Source: Oligoflexia bacterium
GTDB taxonomy: Bacteria; Bdellovibrionota; UBA1018
Direction of reading: 5' to 3'
Assembly (NCBI GenBank): GCA_025352185.1
Contig: JANXTV010000352.1
Coordinates: 1-6,529, forward strand
DNA: 6,529 nucleotides
This document shows positions 3,881-6,529 of this stretch, one piece after another. The stretch's first letter is position 1. The number at the start of each line of letters is the position of its first letter. A model generated the notes under the pieces. That model was not told the origin of the DNA. It worked only from the letters and a program-made list of their open reading frames with translations, and did not search any database. The position numbers and the translations under genes were made by a program.

Positions 3881-6529
3881 TTAAACCGAAGCTTGCTGCT
3901 GCAGCGTCGGAGCCGGAGCCGACGGAGTCGTCGTCTCTTCGGCGTCTACTTCTGCGTAAAGCGCTTTGTACTTCAGGAGTCCGGTACCGGCAGGGATCAG
4001 GCGACCCATGACGATGTTTTCTTTCAGTCCGCGGAGGAAGTCCGTACGACCGGCCACTGCCGCGTCCGTAAGCACCTTAGTCGTTTCCTGGAAGGAAGCG
4101 GCCGAGATGAAGGAATCGGTGGTAAGCGAGGCTTTCGTGATTCCAAGGAGAAGCGGTTCAGACGTACAAGCGACTCCGCCGCCCGCAATTACGCGCTTAT
4201 TCTCGTTTTCCATTACGCCACGTTCTACCTGTTCGCCGGAGAGGAACGTCGTATCGCCAACGTCCTTCACTTTTACTTTACGAAGCATCTGACGAACGAT
4301 CGTCTCGATGTGCTTATCGTTAATCTTCACCCCTTGGAGGCGATACACTTCCTGGACTTCGTCCACGAGGTATTTAGCCAGGGCGCGATCACCTAAGACG
4401 CGGAGAATATCGTGTGGGTTCACTGGACCGTCGTTAAGCGGTTCCCCAGCCTTCACGTAATCGCCTTCGTTCACCGTTAAGTGACGTCCTTTACCGATGA
4501 GGTATTCGCGAGCTTCGGCACCCTCAGGGGTGACTACGACTTTACGCTTACCTTTAGTGTCTTTACCGAAGGATACGATCCCGTCGATTTCAGCCACCAC
4601 GGAGGAGTCTTTAGGTTTACGAGCTTCGAAGAGTTCGGCCACGCGAGGAAGACCCCCGGTGATGTCCTTCGTCTTCGCGGATTCACGGTTAATCCGGGCA
4701 ATCGGGTCACCGGCCATGATGGCGTCGCCATCGCTGACGGTGATCGTTGCGCCCACCGGAATCATGTAACGAGCAACGCGGTTCGTGTTCTCGATCTTCA
4801 TCGGATTGCCTTTGCCATCCGTGATGATGATCTTCGGACGCTTATCCGTCGCTTTCGATTCCACGATCACTTTGTGCGAGAGACCGGTGACGGAGTCGAA
4901 CTGCTCTTGCATGTTCGTTCCTTCTTCGATGTCTTCGAAAGTAACCGTTCCCGGCGTTTCCGTGATGATCGGAGTCGAGTAAGGATCCCACTCGGCTACG
5001 AGCTTACCTTTTTCAAGTTGGTCGCCATCTTTCATGACGAGCTTAGCTCCGTAGACAACCGAGTAACGTTCACGTTCACGCCCGTTAGCATCGATAACCG
5101 CGAGTTCACCGTTACGGTTCATGACCGTCATGGTGCCTTCTTTGTTTCGAACCGTAACGAGGTTGATGAACTTAAGCGTTCCCTTCGTCTTCACTTCGAT
5201 GTTCGACTGTTCGGCACGTCGAGAAGCAGCGCCCCCGATGTGGAAAGTACGCATGGTGAGCTGAGTACCCGGTTCACCGATCGACTGAGCGGCGATAACG
5301 CCGACTGCTTCACCGATGGATGCCGTACGTCCACGACCTAAGTCACGGCCGTAGCAGAGGGTACAAATCCCGCGCTTCGACTGACAGAAGAGAACCGAGC
5401 GAATTTTCACTCGGTCGACTCCCGCGCCTTCGAGCGCGATGACCATATCTTCGTCGATCTCGGTACCCGCAGCGACGATTACGTCACCGGAGATTGGATC
5501 GAGTGCTTCTTCAAGCGTCACGCGGCCGAGAACTCGGTCGCCGAGCTTCTCGATGACTTCCCCGGCTTCCACCAGAGACGAAACCCAGAGGCCTTCGAGC
5601 GTTCCGCAGTCTGGCTCGGTCACGATCACGTCTTGGGAGACGTCGACAAGACGACGAGTCAGGTATCCGGAGTTAGCCGTTTTCAGAGCGGTATCGGCGA
5701 GACCTTTACGTGCTCCGTGCGTAGACACGAAGTACTGGAGAACGGTCAGACCTTCGCGGAAGTTCGAAACGATCGGCGTTTCGATGATCTCACCGGATGG
5801 TTTAGCCATCAGTCCGCGCATACCGGCGAGCTGACGAATCTGAGCGTTCGATCCCCGGGCTCCGGAGTCCGCCATCATAAAGATCGCGTTAAAGGAGGAA
5901 GAGACGAGCTCTTTCGGGCCCTGTCCTTTCCAGCCTTTAGGAGCCGTGAAGGTTTGAACCGAGAGGCGTTTCATCATGGCCGAGGCGATGGCTTCGGACG
6001 TTTGCGCCCAAATATCGATGACCTTGTTGTAACGTTCGCCGTCGGTGATGAGACCTTCGACGTATTGGTTTTCGATTTCCTGCACCTGCTTATAAGCGCC
6101 GTCGAGAAGTTCTTTCTTCTCTGGAGGCATGAGCATGTCTTGGACGGCGATCGAGATCCCGCCGCGCATGGCTTGCTTAAAGCCGGTTTGCATAATTCCG
6201 TCGGCGAGGAGAACCGTTTTCTTGTTTCCGCAGAGGCGGAAGCAAGTATCGATCAGTTCGGCGAGGTCTTTCTTACCGAGGACTTTATTGTAGTGCTTGA
6301 ATGGGATTTCGGCCGGAACGATCTCCGAAAGGAGCGAACGTCCCACGGTCGTCTCTTCGACTTTACCGTTAATGCGGACTTTCACTTTCGCTTGAAGGTG
6401 AACGGCGCCCGATTGGAGAGCCATTTCGACTTCTTGCGGATTCGAGAAGATCTTGCCTTCGCCCTTCGCGTACGGACGTTCACGGGTCATGTAATAGAGC
6501 CCGAGAACGATATCCTGCGACGGAACGAT
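3881..6529 (-). CDS. rpoC: DNA-directed RNA polymerase subunit beta' (5' part outside window)
   Basis: The frame is open to the right edge; 882 codons are visible and the first in-frame ATG (6488-6490) is internal, not the start. The first residues (PSQDIVLGLYYMTRE) match the region just after the missing NADFDGD catalytic motif. Numbering from that internal Met, the bridge helix is around 240-275 (SNFREGLTVLQYFVSTHGARKGLADTALKTANSGYLTRR). The second zinc site uses Cys295, Cys369, Cys376 and Cys379. The trigger loop is at 392-424, with Met413 and His417 in LTMRTFHIGG. About 180 residues separate it from DITGGLPRVAELFEAR (609-624), which is the large insertion of Gram-negative type enzymes. 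The conserved end GITKASLTTDSFISAASFQETTKVL is followed by a variable acidic and Pro/Gln-rich tail ending QQQASV. No frameshift or missing key residue is seen. It should form the active-site cleft with RpoB, whose gene would normally lie upstream, outside the window. Confidence 0.99.
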   Translation of the reverse strand: MVPSQDIVLGLYYMTRERPYAKGEGKIFSNPQEVEMALQSGAVHLQAKVKVRINGKVEETTVGRSLLSEIVPAEIPFKHYNKVLGKKDLAELIDTCFRLCGNKKTVLLADGIMQTGFKQAMRGGISIAVQDMLMPPEKKELLDGAYKQVQEIENQYVEGLITDGERYNKVIDIWAQTSEAIASAMMKRLSVQTFTAPKGWKGQGPKELVSSSFNAIFMMADSGARGSNAQIRQLAGMRGLMAKPSGEIIETPIVSNFREGLTVLQYFVSTHGARKGLADTALKTANSGYLTRRLVDVSQDVIVTEPDCGTLEGLWVSSLVEAGEVIEKLGDRVLGRVTLEEALDPISGDVIVAAGTEIDEDMVIALEGAGVDRVKIRSVLFCQSKRGICTLCYGRDLGRGRTASIGEAVGVIAAQSIGEPGTQLTMRTFHIGGAASRRAEQSNIEVKTKGTLKFINLVTVRNKEGTMTVMNRNGELAVIDANGRERERYSVVYGAKLVMKDGDQLEKGKLVAEWDPYSTPIITETPGTVTFEDIEEGTNMQEQFDSVTGLSHKVIVESKATDKRPKIIITDGKGNPMKIENTNRVARYMIPVGATITVSDGDAIMAGDPIARINRESAKTKDITGGLPRVAELFEARKPKDSSVVAEIDGIVSFGKDTKGKRKVVVTPEGAEAREYLIGKGRHLTVNEGDYVKAGEPLNDGPVNPHDILRVLGDRALAKYLVDEVQEVYRLQGVKINDKHIETIVRQMLRKVKVKDVGDTTFLSGEQVERGVMENENKRVIAGGGVACTSEPLLLGITKASLTTDSFISAASFQETTKVLTDAAVAGRTDFLRGLKENIVMGRLIPAGTGLLKYKALYAEVDAEETTTPSAPAPTLQQQASV

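Noticed and set aside
3842..4396. 184-codon plus-strand frame at the 3' end of rpoC
   Set aside because: It is antisense to the conserved RpoC C-terminus and crosses the intergenic hairpin; there is no ribosome binding site or family resemblance.
4481..5341. 286-codon open frame on the plus strand
   Set aside because: It lies fully antisense to conserved rpoC; the product is rich in Phe, Arg, Asp and Thr, as expected from the complement of a codon-biased gene, and has no recognisable domain.

Overview
The window carries the 3' two thirds of rpoC on the minus strand (right half), a tRNA-Val directly downstream of it, and a serine recombinase gene running toward the tRNA from the left. Further left lie a small ORF coupled to the recombinase, about 1.1 kb with no convincing gene but many strong inverted repeats, a small gene for a secreted FlgC-like protein, and the last 61 codons of an unrecognised gene at the left edge. 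The host is a Gram-negative bacterium. Its RpoC has the large insertion between the trigger-loop helices that is typical of Proteobacteria and relatives, and its overall wording looks like the old 'Deltaproteobacteria' (Bdellovibrionota, Myxococcota or Desulfobacterota). That placement is an impression from memory, not a computed one.

Layout: 2-187 (+) is a gene C-terminus, followed by a 15-bp perfect hairpin (203-240). 385-753 (+) encodes a 122-aa protein with a Sec-type signal peptide and recognisable FlgC rod-protein sequence at both ends. 754-1834 is gene-poor; its right part, 1291-1740, is a run of hairpins with mostly perfect arms of 8-20 bp, ending in a 127-bp hairpin-within-a-hairpin. 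1835-2116 (+) is a small unrecognised ORF that overlaps the start of a 579-codon large serine recombinase (2085-3824, +). The recombinase frame crosses the terminator of the opposing transcript and ends inside the antisense of tRNA-Val (3761-3835, -). The tRNA follows rpoC (3881-6529, -, 5' end outside the window) by 45 bp.

Interpretation: the recombinase next to the 3' end of a tRNA suggests the right end of an integrative element, or its remnant, lodged at the end of the rpoC-tRNA-Val transcription unit. No second copy of the tRNA 3' end is visible in the window, so the left boundary is unknown. The points most worth a second look are the Sec-exported FlgC-like protein, the recombinase whose last codons and stop are supplied by the tRNA, and the hairpin cluster.
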